Positions 16,095 to 25,108 of a DNA stretch of 64,000 bases are shown one piece after another (positions within the stretch are counted from its first letter, which is position 1; every line of letters begins with the position of its first letter). The translations under genes were made by a program, and so were the position numbers. The notes under the pieces were generated by a model, which saw nothing but the letters and a program-made list of their open reading frames with translations, ran no database searches and was not told where the DNA came from. The stretch is from Hoylesella pleuritidis JCM 14110 (GTDB lineage Bacteria; Bacteroidota; Bacteroidia; Bacteroidales; Bacteroidaceae), in NCBI RefSeq assembly GCF_000613725.1, contig NZ_BAJN01000012.1, positions 23,334-87,333 of the forward strand, written 5' to 3'.

Positions 16095-17285
16095 ATGAAA
16101 CGAAAACAATTCTTCCTGATGGCCGCGGCACTTTCGGCAGTCTTGCAAGTCAATGCACAGGGCAACAATACAGATATGGGAGGCCCTGACGGCGATTATC
16201 GGTCGCTGGCCGACCGCGTGCTGAAATTAGAGAAAAAGACCGATGCTTTCAATCTCTATCTCAACTACGCGGCGGCTGCTCAAGTACGAGACGAGAGCGG
16301 ATCGTGGATCAGTGGTTTTGTCAACAAGCAGTTACGACTCGAGATCAAGGGAAATCTTACCGACCGACTGTTCTATCGTCTGTGCCACAGACTCAACAAA
16401 TCGAATACTGCCAAAGGGGCCGACAACTTCGCAAAAGCTACGGATATAATGCTTGTGGGGTATCATCTCGATAACAAGTGGACTGTCGAAGCCGGTAAGA
16501 TATGCCAACACTGGGGCGGATTCGAGTTCGACATCAATCCGATGTACATTTACGAGTTCTCGGATATGGTGGGATCAATGGACTGTTATATGGCTGGTGT
16601 ATCGGTGGCTTACCGCCTTGTGCCTACGCAAGAGTTGGTGGTAGATATTACGAACACCGACAATGGTACCTTAGATGAAGATAATGCGGCCCTGACTTTG
16701 CGTAATATTCGGGCGGCTAAACGCCCGTTTACCTACATTGTCAATTGGAACGGCAGCTTTTGCGGTGATCGGTTGCAGACTCGTTGGTCGTGGGGCTTGC
16801 AGACGCAAGCGCAACATAAATACTCGCGTATGCTCATTTTTGGGCAGAAACTCAATCTTCCCACTTTTCAATGGTATGTTGATTATATGGGCGAATTTGA
16901 TAGTTTCGACCGGCTCGGCATTGTTTCTGCCGAGGTGAAAGATGTTGCCGGTACAGCCGGTGCCCCCGCAATGCATAGCTATACACCCGTGCACTATCAC
17001 TCGTTGATTACCGAAGCCAACTGGCAATTCCGTCCGCGGTGGAACGTTTTCGTCAAAGGTACCTACGAAACGGCCAGTATGCCGCACTCCGATACCTTCA
17101 AAGACTATCGTAAATCGATGAGGTACTTGGGCGGAGTAGAGTATTATCCTGATCCGACACAAGACTTTCGTGTGTCACTCAGCTATATCGGACATAACCA
17201 TAAATATACAAGTGCATCAGCCTTGACCGATAACCACACCAACAGAGTGGAACTCGGGTTTATGTATCGCATTAAATGCTTTTGA
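16095..17285 (+). CDS. Outer-membrane porin of the phosphate-selective OprO/OprP type
   Basis: The product is 396 residues with a signal peptide (ending VNAQG), a short coiled-coil-like stretch (SLADRVLKLEKKTDAF) and then a beta-barrel with alternating polar and apolar strands that ends in Phe (GFMYRIKCF). The family forms trimeric anion-selective pores, and the annotated phosphate preference often does not hold. It lies 24 bases after the DcuB/asparaginase remnant and upstream of aspA, so it may have served uptake of aspartate or asparagine; that is inference. No frame damage is seen. Confidence 0.75.
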   Translation: MKRKQFFLMAAALSAVLQVNAQGNNTDMGGPDGDYRSLADRVLKLEKKTDAFNLYLNYAAAAQVRDESGSWISGFVNKQLRLEIKGNLTDRLFYRLCHRLNKSNTAKGADNFAKATDIMLVGYHLDNKWTVEAGKICQHWGGFEFDINPMYIYEFSDMVGSMDCYMAGVSVAYRLVPTQELVVDITNTDNGTLDEDNAALTLRNIRAAKRPFTYIVNWNGSFCGDRLQTRWSWGLQTQAQHKYSRMLIFGQKLNLPTFQWYVDYMGEFDSFDRLGIVSAEVKDVAGTAGAPAMHSYTPVHYHSLITEANWQFRPRWNVFVKGTYETASMPHSDTFKDYRKSMRYLGGVEYYPDPTQDFRVSLSYIGHNHKYTSASALTDNHTNRVELGFMYRIKCF

Positions 17286-17522
17286 TAAATGATAGGTGAA
17301 GGATTTCGGATGAATGATGAAATGAGCAATGGAAGTCTGATAGCTATTGGGGATGTACGATGAAAGTCGATATCATTAATGGCGGGGTGATATGCCGATA
17401 GTTCTTCTATAAAGATCGTGGAAAGTTCCTGCAACAACTCAATAACTTACAAACTTAGAAACTCAAAAATAAAACAACAATTCAATAACTCATAAACTAA
17501 AACATTTAAAAACTAAAACACG

Positions 17523-18935
17523 ATGTCAGAACAAAAATTCAGAGTAGAGTCCGACCTCTTAGGCGAACTCAAAGTGCCCGCAGAGGCTTATTACGGAGTA
17601 CAAACCCAGCGTGGTATTAACAACTACCACATCTCGCGGAAGAAGATTCGTGACTATCCCGATTACATCATCGCGATAGCTTATGTCAAGTTGGCGGCCG
17701 TACAAACCAACCACACATTGGGGGTGATCAACGACGAAATAGCAGGTGCTATTTCGCAGGCTTGCCGCGAAATTATTGATGGTAAGTTCCACGAAGACTT
17801 CCCCATCGATATGATGCAGGGTGGTGCGGGTACGTCGGTCAATATGAATGCCAATGAGGTGATTGCCAACCGTGCCCTTGAAATTATGGGACATAAGAAA
17901 GGGGAGTATCAATATTGTTATCCCAATGATCATTGCAACTGCGGCCAGTCTACGAATGACGTCTATCCGACAACCATTCGTCTGGCTATCATTCGAATGA
18001 ACAAAACGCTTGTTGCCAGTCTCACGGGGCTCATTTCAGCCCTCCGTTACAAAGGTGATGAGTATAAAGACGCTTTGAAAATGGGGCGGACCCAATTGCA
18101 AGATGCCGTTCCGATGACCGTAGGACAGGAGTTTAACGCTTACGCTACCAACTTAGAAGAGGAAATTCTCAATCTCGAACGCAACGTGAAATTGCTCCAC
18201 GAGATCAATATGGGAGGTACTGCCATCGGCACAGGACTCAATGCCGTGCCCGGATTTGCAAAGCTCTGTGCTGCCAATTTGAGCAAACTCACAGGCGAAA
18301 CATTCACTCCCGCGTCCGACCTCGTTGAAGCAACGCCTGACACCGGGGCCTATGTGAGCTATTCGTCGGCACTGAAACGCTTGGCCGTTAAGCTCTCCAA
18401 AATCTGCAACGACCTGCGACTGATGGCGTCGGGACCGCGTTGCGGCTTGCACGAAATCAATCTTCCGCCCAAGGCTCCTGGATCGTCCATTATGCCGGGA
18501 AAAGTGAATCCAGTGATTCCTGAGGTTACCAATCAGGTTTGTTTCAAGGTGATCGGTAACGATACCACGGTTTCTTTCGCCGCCGAAGCCGGTCAGTTGG
18601 AACTCAATGTGATGGAACCTGTTATCACGGAGTCGCTCTTCGAGAGTCTGTGGTGGTTGCGCAACGCCATCGATACGCTGACGGAGGAGTGCATTCTGGG
18701 CATCACCGTCAACAAGGAACACTGTTATGAGATGGTCAAGAACAGCATCGGCATCGTTACGGCACTCAATCCTTACCTCGGATATAAGACTTGCAGTAAG
18801 GTGGCTAAGGAAGCTTTGGACACCAACCGATCTGTTTACGACATCATTCTCGAACAGAAGCTGATGACGAAAGAGAAGCTCGATGAGGCGCTTGATCCCA
18901 AACAGATGCTCGCATCTCATCAGTTTATGAAATAA
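17523..18935 (+). CDS. aspA: Aspartate ammonia-lyase
   Basis: The product is 470 residues, full length for the family. The fumarase/aspartase signature SSIMPGKVNPVIPE lies at about residues 320-333, and LNVMEPVI after it favours AspA over class II fumarase (which usually has LNVFKP). Also present are GGAGTSVNMNANEVIANRA and GRTQLQDAVPMT. It converts aspartate to fumarate and ammonia, feeding fumarate reduction to succinate. The upstream asparaginase and transporter of the presumed pathway are reduced to a remnant, while this gene is intact. A 237-base AT-rich gap with many CTAAAAC-like words precedes it, and a strong terminator follows. Confidence 0.93.
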   Translation: MSEQKFRVESDLLGELKVPAEAYYGVQTQRGINNYHISRKKIRDYPDYIIAIAYVKLAAVQTNHTLGVINDEIAGAISQACREIIDGKFHEDFPIDMMQGGAGTSVNMNANEVIANRALEIMGHKKGEYQYCYPNDHCNCGQSTNDVYPTTIRLAIIRMNKTLVASLTGLISALRYKGDEYKDALKMGRTQLQDAVPMTVGQEFNAYATNLEEEILNLERNVKLLHEINMGGTAIGTGLNAVPGFAKLCAANLSKLTGETFTPASDLVEATPDTGAYVSYSSALKRLAVKLSKICNDLRLMASGPRCGLHEINLPPKAPGSSIMPGKVNPVIPEVTNQVCFKVIGNDTTVSFAAEAGQLELNVMEPVITESLFESLWWLRNAIDTLTEECILGITVNKEHCYEMVKNSIGIVTALNPYLGYKTCSKVAKEALDTNRSVYDIILEQKLMTKEKLDEALDPKQMLASHQFMK

Positions 18936-18959
18936 GTTTGCATAATTAAATAGGTTGGG

Positions 18960-18994
18960 AGGTCGTATTTGTCAGTTCAAATGCGACCTCTTTT
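18960..18994 (+). terminator. aspA terminator
   Basis: A 12-bp stem (18960-18971 with 18978-18989, one G-T pair), loop TCAGTT, followed by CTTTTC. Confidence 0.75.
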
Positions 18995-19007
18995 CATCTT
19001 TTTTCTG

Positions 19008-19015
19008 TAATTTTG
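19008..19015 (+). promoter_or_regulatory. -7 element before the YqiA-like gene
   Basis: TAATTTTG. Transcription from about 19022 would leave only 7 bases before the ATG at 19029, or 25 before the ATG at 19047. This makes the second ATG a serious alternative. Confidence 0.45.
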
Positions 19016-19028
19016 CAGATGTACTTGT

Positions 19029-20042
19029 ATGAAATATATCAGCAAAATGGAAAATCCATATATCAAACAATATCTCGATCTGATGGCGGGGAAGAAGATT
19101 TTGTATGTTCACGGATTTGGTTCATCGGCCCGATCGGGTACGGTGATTCGTATTCAAAGTGCTTTGCCCAATGCCGAAGTTATTGCTTATGATCTGCCGC
19201 TGCATCCTGCGGAGGCAATGGAACTGTTGCACCGGGTGTGTAATGAGCAACAGCCCGATTTGATTATTGGTACATCTATGGGTGGAATGTATGCTGAAAT
19301 GCTCTATGGTTATGACCGGATATTAGTGAATCCGGCCTTTCAGATGGGTAAAACAATGCACGAACACAATATGATGGGTAAGCAAACGTTTCAAAATCTG
19401 CGTGCAGACGGTGTGCAAGAGTTTATCGTCACGAAAGCCTTGGTCAAGGAATATAAGGATATTACCGAACAATGTTTTTCTGATGTCACGCCCGAGGAGC
19501 AGCAACGCGTATATGGTCTCTTCGGCGATGAAGACACCACAGTACATACATTTGACTTGTTTCGCAGTCATTATACCAACGCAATACATTTCCACGGCGC
19601 TCATCGGTTGGATGACCGATCGCTGATGCACGGCGTGATACCTGTTGTCCGTTGGATGGATGATAAGCAGGAAGGGCGGGAACGGAGCATCGTCTATATC
19701 AGTGTTGATACATTGGCCGATGCGTATGGCAAACCGAAGTCTAGTCTCAATAAAGCTTATGATTATTTGATAGAGCATTATGATGTTTATATCGTTGCTT
19801 CCGCTCCGACCGATGATCATCCTTATCTCACGCAGACACAGCAGTGGGCGGAGCAATACCTGAGTACGCCTGCGCACGATCGTGTCATTTTCTGCAACCG
19901 TCATTCCCTTCTTTATGGCGATTATTTCATTGCTTCCATTCCCGATAAAGATTTTATGGGCACTAGAATTGCTTTTGGAAGTGATGAATTCAAAACGTGG
20001 GAAACCGTGCTCACGTTTTTTGAACGGATGAATGGGGGATAA
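19029..20042 (+). CDS. YqiA/YcfP-type alpha/beta hydrolase with C-terminal nucleotidase-like extension
   Basis: The product is 337 residues. Residues about 20-210 are a YqiA/YcfP-type esterase: ILYVHGFGSSARSGT, the nucleophile elbow GTSMGG (S83) and a C-terminal HGAHRLDD region that can give the His. Residues about 220-337 (VYISVDTLADAYGKP, a helix, then RVIFCNRHSLLYGDYFIA) resemble the 5'(3')-deoxyribonucleotidase (NT5C) HAD fold, but the first catalytic DxD is replaced by SVDT. So the extension may bind rather than cleave. The start may be M7 at 19047. Single gene; substrate unknown. Confidence 0.7.
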   Translation: MKYISKMENPYIKQYLDLMAGKKILYVHGFGSSARSGTVIRIQSALPNAEVIAYDLPLHPAEAMELLHRVCNEQQPDLIIGTSMGGMYAEMLYGYDRILVNPAFQMGKTMHEHNMMGKQTFQNLRADGVQEFIVTKALVKEYKDITEQCFSDVTPEEQQRVYGLFGDEDTTVHTFDLFRSHYTNAIHFHGAHRLDDRSLMHGVIPVVRWMDDKQEGRERSIVYISVDTLADAYGKPKSSLNKAYDYLIEHYDVYIVASAPTDDHPYLTQTQQWAEQYLSTPAHDRVIFCNRHSLLYGDYFIASIPDKDFMGTRIAFGSDEFKTWETVLTFFERMNGG

Positions 20043-20102
20043 GTAAAAGTGAACTATTTATTGTCATATTTTTAATATTGTGTTAAAATATCTCTCTAAA
20101 TG

Positions 20103-20133
20103 TTGTTTTGTTGCTAAAAAAGGCCTATCTTTG
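20103..20133 (+). promoter_or_regulatory. Promoter of the surface-polysaccharide operon
   Basis: TTG at 20103-20105, 20 bases, TATCTTTG at 20126-20133. The start near 20140 leaves a leader of about 380 bases. It is the only clear promoter before neuD and probably drives the genes to at least 34.7 kb. Confidence 0.65.
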
Positions 20134-20139
20134 CAGGCG

Positions 20140-20522
20140 AAATAGAGATATAATATCTGGTAATCAGCAACTCTGCGGGTATACAAAATACCCTACGGCG
20201 GAGACGGTTCTCAGAAAAGAAAGTTTATCCTGATGTGAGATACTCATTCAGGGAAAAGGAAGTTTAACTTTAAAATAAACATTCTTTTAGAGAGTTATTG
20301 AGCGTTTTGCTTTGGGGTGAGAGAATACGCGAGAGAGTCATTGTTCGTATTCTAATGGTAATTTTTTTTTAGAATTTAGTGGGAAATGTTTCCGATTTTA
20401 CTAATGATGCAGTAAAACTGTATGTTGATCATGTATATGAAAGATGTACTCAGATTTATACCGATATAATTACAAATGTAATCATAGATTATTTGTATTA
20501 ATAAAGTATTGGATAAAAATAA
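20140..20522 (+). promoter_or_regulatory. Long structured 5' leader of the polysaccharide operon
   Basis: No coding frame fits this stretch. It contains a two-part hairpin (CTCTGC 20171-20176 with GCGGAG 20198-20203, and GGGTAT 20177-20182 with ATACCC 20188-20193, loop ACAAA), then a second hairpin CCTGATG...CATTCAGG flanked by two AAGTTTA words. In Bacteroides capsule operons the UpxY antiterminators act on such untranslated leaders. No upxY gene is in the window, so such a role here is inference. The last 150 bases are AT-rich without clear structure. Confidence 0.5.
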
Positions 20523-21167
20523 ATGAAAAGCCTAATTATTATTGGAGCTGGAGGATATGCTAAATCTGTCTTAGATTCTGTAGATTATATGAACTTCAAG
20601 ATGGAGGGTTTCCTTGATGATATAAAACCTATTGGGACAGAGCATCTTGGCTATCCTATAATAGGAAATAAGGTCGAAGATATAGAGCATTATAAAAACT
20701 ATGTATTCTTTGTTGCGATTGGAAATAATGCAAAACGAAAGTTGTGGTTTGAGAAATTAAAATTATATGATCTATCACTCATTAATGTTATAGATCATTC
20801 GGCTATAGTATCTAAATATGCTACTATGGGAGAAGGATGTTTCGTGGGTAAACTTGCCATACTTAATCATGGATGTATTGTAGGTGATAATTGTGTTGTT
20901 AATACGAGGGCTTTAGTAGAACATGGCTGCAATATTCATAATCATGTTAATTTATCTACTAATTCGACACTTAACGGGGATGTTATTGTTGAAGAGGGAG
21001 GATTTATTGGTAGCGGGACCGTTATTAATGGACAAATCACAGTTGGTAAATGGGCATTAGTAGGTTCGGGAGCCGTGGTAATTCGTGATGTCAAGTCAAA
21101 TACAACTGTCGTTGGTGTCCCAGCCAAAGAGATCATTTCAAATAGTCATAAATACAACTCTTTTTAA
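20523..21167 (+). CDS. neuD: Sialic-acid O-acetyltransferase, NeuD/PglD type
   Basis: The product is 214 residues. The N-terminal Rossmann-like half (SLIIIGAGGYAKSVLDSV) and the C-terminal left-handed beta-helix with hexapeptide repeats (about residues 95-200, including GSGTVINGQITVGKWALVGSG) are the NeuD/PglD layout. Such enzymes acetylate a hydroxyl or amino group of a sugar, in sialic acid loci usually the sialic acid. It is the first gene of the neuDBAC set, 11 bases before neuB. Start ATG at 20523. Confidence 0.85.
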   Translation: MKSLIIIGAGGYAKSVLDSVDYMNFKMEGFLDDIKPIGTEHLGYPIIGNKVEDIEHYKNYVFFVAIGNNAKRKLWFEKLKLYDLSLINVIDHSAIVSKYATMGEGCFVGKLAILNHGCIVGDNCVVNTRALVEHGCNIHNHVNLSTNSTLNGDVIVEEGGFIGSGTVINGQITVGKWALVGSGAVVIRDVKSNTTVVGVPAKEIISNSHKYNSF

Positions 21168-21178
21168 AAATAAGAAAG

Positions 21179-22192
21179 ATGCAACATATTTATATTATTG
21201 CCGAAATAGGTTGTAATCATTGTGGTGATCCTATTCTTGCAAAAAAAATGGTTGAAAAGGCGAAATTGTGTGGTGTAGATGCCGTTAAATTTCAAACCTT
21301 TAAAGCCTCTGCGCTCATTTCAAAATATGCTCCTAAGGCAGATTATCAGAAAATCACTACAGGAGAAAATGAAAATCAACTTGAGATGACACGTAAATTG
21401 GAACTTCCTTTTGCTGATTATGAAAAATTAAGAGACTATGCTATTAGTTTAGGATTGGACGTATTCTCTACAGCATTTGATATGGAGTCTATTGATTTAC
21501 TGGAGCAAAGTGGTCAATCCATTTGGAAGATACCTTCTGGTGAGATTACTAATTTACCGTATCTTGAAAGAATTGCTAAGATAAGGGTCACAGGTAAGAG
21601 AATCATTCTGTCAACAGGAATGTCAACAATAGATGAAATTCATCAGGCTGTAGATACAATATTGCAATATGAAGTAAAAGAAAACCTTACAATCTTGCAT
21701 TGTAATACTGAATATCCTACCCCGGATGAGGATGTCAATCTAAGTGCTATTGATACGCTACATCAAGAATTTCCTAATTTCAAAATAGGATTTTCAGACC
21801 ACTCTATTGGAACTGTTGCAACAATTGGCGCATGTATGAAAAATATAGTTCTTATTGAAAAGCATTTTACATTAGATAAGAATCTTGAAGGACCAGATCA
21901 TAAAGCGTCAGCTACTCCAGACGAACTTCTTCTGTTATGTGAATCGGTAAGGAGGATAGAAGTTATTGCGGGAGGGAATGGAAAACGAGTAACTGCATCT
22001 GAACGTAGAAATATCAATATTGCACGTAAGTCTATCGTTGCAAAAACAACCATTAGGAAAGGAGATATTCTATCTGAAAACAACATTACTTGTAAACGGC
22101 CAGGTAACGGTGTTAGCCCTATGAAATGGTATGAGGTTTTGGGAACTAAGGCAATCAAAGACTTTAGTGAAGATCAACTCATAGAATATTAA
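21179..22192 (+). CDS. neuB: N-acetylneuraminate synthase
   Basis: The product is 337 residues. The N-terminal TIM barrel has IAEIGCNHCGD, AVKFQTFKA, KIPSGEI, STGMST, LHCNTEYPTP and FSDHS; the C-terminal SAF (antifreeze-like) domain begins near residue 285 (ARKSIVAKTTIRKGD). It condenses ManNAc (or a related 6-deoxy sugar) with phosphoenolpyruvate. Together with NeuC and NeuA and without the extra dehydratase and aminotransferase genes of legionaminic acid synthesis nearby, Neu5Ac is the most likely product. Two bases separate it from neuA. Confidence 0.93.
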   Translation: MQHIYIIAEIGCNHCGDPILAKKMVEKAKLCGVDAVKFQTFKASALISKYAPKADYQKITTGENENQLEMTRKLELPFADYEKLRDYAISLGLDVFSTAFDMESIDLLEQSGQSIWKIPSGEITNLPYLERIAKIRVTGKRIILSTGMSTIDEIHQAVDTILQYEVKENLTILHCNTEYPTPDEDVNLSAIDTLHQEFPNFKIGFSDHSIGTVATIGACMKNIVLIEKHFTLDKNLEGPDHKASATPDELLLLCESVRRIEVIAGGNGKRVTASERRNINIARKSIVAKTTIRKGDILSENNITCKRPGNGVSPMKWYEVLGTKAIKDFSEDQLIEY

Positions 22193-22193
22193 A

Positions 22194-22892
22194 ATGAAGA
22201 GATTGGCAATAATACCAGCGAGATCTGGCAGCAAGGGACTTAAAGATAAGAATATTATTGAACTCTGTGGAAAACCGATGATTGCTTATTCAATTATCGC
22301 AGCAAAAGATAGTGGTCTCTTTGATAAAATATTAGTTTCTACAGATTCTACTTATTATGCTGAAATTGCAGAGTCATATGGTGCAGAGACGATACTGAGA
22401 GATGAGATACTTGCAAGTGATCAAGCGACTTCATTTATGGTTATTGAGGACGTGCTAAATAGACTAAATGTCCGTTATGATTATTTTGCCTTGCTCCAAC
22501 CTACATCTCCTCTACGTACAGCTAATCATATACAAGAAGCTGCAGCCAAATTTGAGGATAAATATGCAATTTTTGATTTCTTGGTATCTATGAAGAAGTT
22601 GGAGTTTAACAAAGATTTGGTAAATATGATTGACGAAGATGAAAGCCTTAAGTATTTTGACAAGGACTTTTCCTGTTATCGTCGCCAAGGTTATTCTTAT
22701 TATTCACCAAATGGAGCTATATTCATAGGGAAACCCGAAGCATACCTAAAGCACGGACATTTCTTTGGTGCACGGGCATTGTCCTATATTATGAGTGATA
22801 TTGACTCTGTGGATGTCGATCATCCTATTGATTACGAACTTGCTAAGATTTTGATGGGAAAAAGGATTATTCGTGAGAGTCTTTTCGATTGA
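22194..22892 (+). CDS. neuA: CMP-sialic acid synthetase (acylneuraminate cytidylyltransferase)
   Basis: The product is 232 residues with IIPARSGSKGLKDKNI at the N-terminus (the CTP-binding loop), LLQPTSPLRTANHI and the C-terminal SDIDSVDVDHPIDYELA with metal-binding aspartates. It activates the sialic acid as the CMP sugar for transfer. The E. coli extra C-terminal domain is absent, as in short bacterial NeuA forms. It is followed by a 140-base gap with no gene before neuC. Confidence 0.92.
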   Translation: MKRLAIIPARSGSKGLKDKNIIELCGKPMIAYSIIAAKDSGLFDKILVSTDSTYYAEIAESYGAETILRDEILASDQATSFMVIEDVLNRLNVRYDYFALLQPTSPLRTANHIQEAAAKFEDKYAIFDFLVSMKKLEFNKDLVNMIDEDESLKYFDKDFSCYRRQGYSYYSPNGAIFIGKPEAYLKHGHFFGARALSYIMSDIDSVDVDHPIDYELAKILMGKRIIRESLFD

Positions 22893-23032
22893 GAATCTCA
22901 AAGAGGTCTGAATTCTGCCCATTATAGTTAGTATCTTTTCTTGGGTACAACAGTGATTATCCTTTAATCTTTATTACGCATTGTGTATTATTAATAACTA
23001 GTATATTTTATAAAGAACGAAGGCTGAGATAT

Positions 23033-24202
23033 ATGCATAAATATAAAGTCTGTTTCGCAACAGGTTCAAGAGCTGATTATGGTATAGTAAGATCCTATCT
23101 TCGATTGCTGAACGAGGATGACTGTATCGATTTATCTATACTTATTACAGGCGCTTTATTGGATACTAAGTATGGTAAGGCGAAATCTATCATCCAAGAT
23201 GACGGTTTTAATATTGGTTTTGAATGTCCTGTACCCTTAAAGGTTGAAAGATTATGTGATACGACATTGACAATGTCTGCTGTACTTGATCAGTTCGGTA
23301 AATATTTTGAAGAAAACAGGTACGACTTGGTAATTATTCTTGGCGACAGATATGAAATCTTTTCCGTTGCTATCGCAGCTGCAATGCAACATCTACCTAT
23401 TCTACATTTACATGGTGGAGAAATTACTTTGAGTAACTATGATGAATTCATACGGCATAGTATTACCAAGATGAGCCGATTCCATTTTACCTCTACTGAA
23501 GAATATAGAAATAGGGTAATACAATTAGGTGAAGAACCTTCAAGGGTGTTTAATTTGGGAGCGTTAGGAGCAGAGAATTGTCTCTTTATAGATATGGGAC
23601 AGGTTAATGAAGACATTAAGCTACTGCCTGAAAAGAGATGTTTTACGGTGTTATTCCATCCAGAAACATTAAATGTACAGTCCCCACTTATCCAAGTAAA
23701 TGAACTTTTAACCGCTATAGAGAAGTATTTGCCTAATTATGAATTTTGTTTTATAGGTTCAAACGCCGATACAAAATCAGATATTATTAGAGAAAGGATA
23801 CAAGTATTTTGTGGGAATCATAAGCACACACGCTATTACGAAAACCTGCATCCTGATGCATATCATTATTTAGTAAAAAAATCTATAGCATTGTTAGGTA
23901 ATTCAAGTAGTGGAATTATTGAGGTACCATCACTAAACTCATTGACAATAAATATTGGTGATCGCCAAACAGGTCGTGTAAAAGGGAATAGCATTATTGA
24001 TGTGCGCTGTAATACTAATGACATAATAAGGGGTATTGAAAAGGCCATAAATAGTGATCAAATGGTTATAATAAATCCGTATTTAAAAGAGAATTCTACA
24101 AAGCTCTATTACGAAACGACAATTAAAATTTTAATGAGATCAATAAGTAGTAGGTATAAAAAAATTTTACGATTTAAAAATCGAATAATAATAGCCTTAT
24201 GA
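23033..24202 (+). CDS. neuC: UDP-GlcNAc 2-epimerase (hydrolysing), NeuC type
   Basis: The product is 389 residues. The N-terminus VCFATGSRADYGIVRSYLRLL, LVIILGDRYEIFSVAIAA, HLHGGEIT, HSITKMSRFHF and the C-terminal GNSSSGIIEVPSL with DRQTGR are diagnostic of the NeuC branch (GT-B-like fold). It releases ManNAc and UDP from UDP-GlcNAc, the first step toward Neu5Ac. The order neuD-neuB-neuA-neuC supplies CMP-Neu5Ac for the transferases that follow. Confidence 0.93.
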   Translation: MHKYKVCFATGSRADYGIVRSYLRLLNEDDCIDLSILITGALLDTKYGKAKSIIQDDGFNIGFECPVPLKVERLCDTTLTMSAVLDQFGKYFEENRYDLVIILGDRYEIFSVAIAAAMQHLPILHLHGGEITLSNYDEFIRHSITKMSRFHFTSTEEYRNRVIQLGEEPSRVFNLGALGAENCLFIDMGQVNEDIKLLPEKRCFTVLFHPETLNVQSPLIQVNELLTAIEKYLPNYEFCFIGSNADTKSDIIRERIQVFCGNHKHTRYYENLHPDAYHYLVKKSIALLGNSSSGIIEVPSLNSLTINIGDRQTGRVKGNSIIDVRCNTNDIIRGIEKAINSDQMVIINPYLKENSTKLYYETTIKILMRSISSRYKKILRFKNRIIIAL

Positions 24203-24213
24203 TATAAATAGTT

Positions 24214-25105
24214 ATGATACAGAGATTCCGTCACATCGTTCATTTTATATTAGCTTTCCTTTCGGATTATCTTTATTTATTAGGAAGGCCTTTGTTTTAT
24301 CAAATTCAGTTCCAATATTTTAGAAATGAATTTGATAAAGAGAAGCAGGCTAATAGATTATGTATACTTGGTAATGGACCAACTTTTACTCAAATAGAAG
24401 AACATTTAAGTGAACTAAGAGATGTCGATTTTTGTGCTGTCAATTTAAGTGTAAATACAGAAATCTTTTTTCGTATAAAGCCCAGAATGTTTGTTATTGT
24501 GGATATGATATTTTGGCAACAACCGGAAAAGAAGGGTATAAAAGAATGTTGGGAGAATATACAAAAGATAGATTGGAATATAACGATTTGTATCCCATAT
24601 AATTTCCCGAGCTATATGAAGAAGACTTTCGAGAAAAATCCTTTTGTCAAGGTTTGTAGATATAGTAACAATGCTTGGGAACCTGAATTGAGAAAAGCAA
24701 AGAAATTGAAGATGTGGCTTTATAAAAGGGGCTGGGTATCTCCAAATGGTTCGAATGTCAGTATTGGAGCAATTTATTCCGCTATATTGAATGGATATAA
24801 AGAGATTAATCTTTTAGGACTTGAGCATTCTTGGATGAAAGATATCAGAGTTAATGATAAGAATGAAGTTGTTTTGATAGATCGTCATTACTATGGTGAT
24901 GTAGAACACGTCTGGTTAGACTATGAAGGAAATCCTATCAAACTGATAGATTTTTTTATCTTCACAATTAGTAACATTTACTGGTCACCTGAATCTAAAA
25001 AACTTTGCTGATTATTTGGGTGATGTCAAGATAATTAATCGTACAAAAGATTCCTATATAGATGCTTATGAACGGGCTTCTTTCGAAAGTCTTTTGAATG
25101 AGTAA
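24214..25105 (+). CDS. Candidate sialyltransferase (GT42-like), one-base frameshift near its end
   Basis: The intact product would be about 296 residues. An N-terminal hydrophobic stretch is followed by RLCILGNGPTFTQIEEHL, an acidic-aromatic middle and NVSIGAIYSAILNGYKEINLLGLEHSW. These two segments have the order and shape of the GNGPS-type N-terminus and the GYKEIYLSGIDFY-type motif of Campylobacter GT42 sialyltransferases. The current frame stops at 25011 after an A6 run (24997-25002). Removing one A gives KNFADYLGDVKIINRTK onward to TAA 25103-25105, three bases before wzx. The family assignment is by motif and context only. Confidence 0.6.
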
Positions 25106-25108
25106 TAG

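Noticed and set aside
15561..16148. 195-codon minus-strand frame opposite the DcuB/asparaginase chimera
   Set aside because: The plus strand has clear homology to two known families. The minus frame has none and is rich in residues typical of shadow frames.
20523..24202. Legionaminic or pseudaminic acid synthesis in place of Neu5Ac
   Set aside because: Those pathways need a 4,6-dehydratase and aminotransferase next to the NeuB-like gene. The only dehydratase is far away, has its own promoter and pairs with the WbpV/WbpL-like genes; no aminotransferase is seen in the window.
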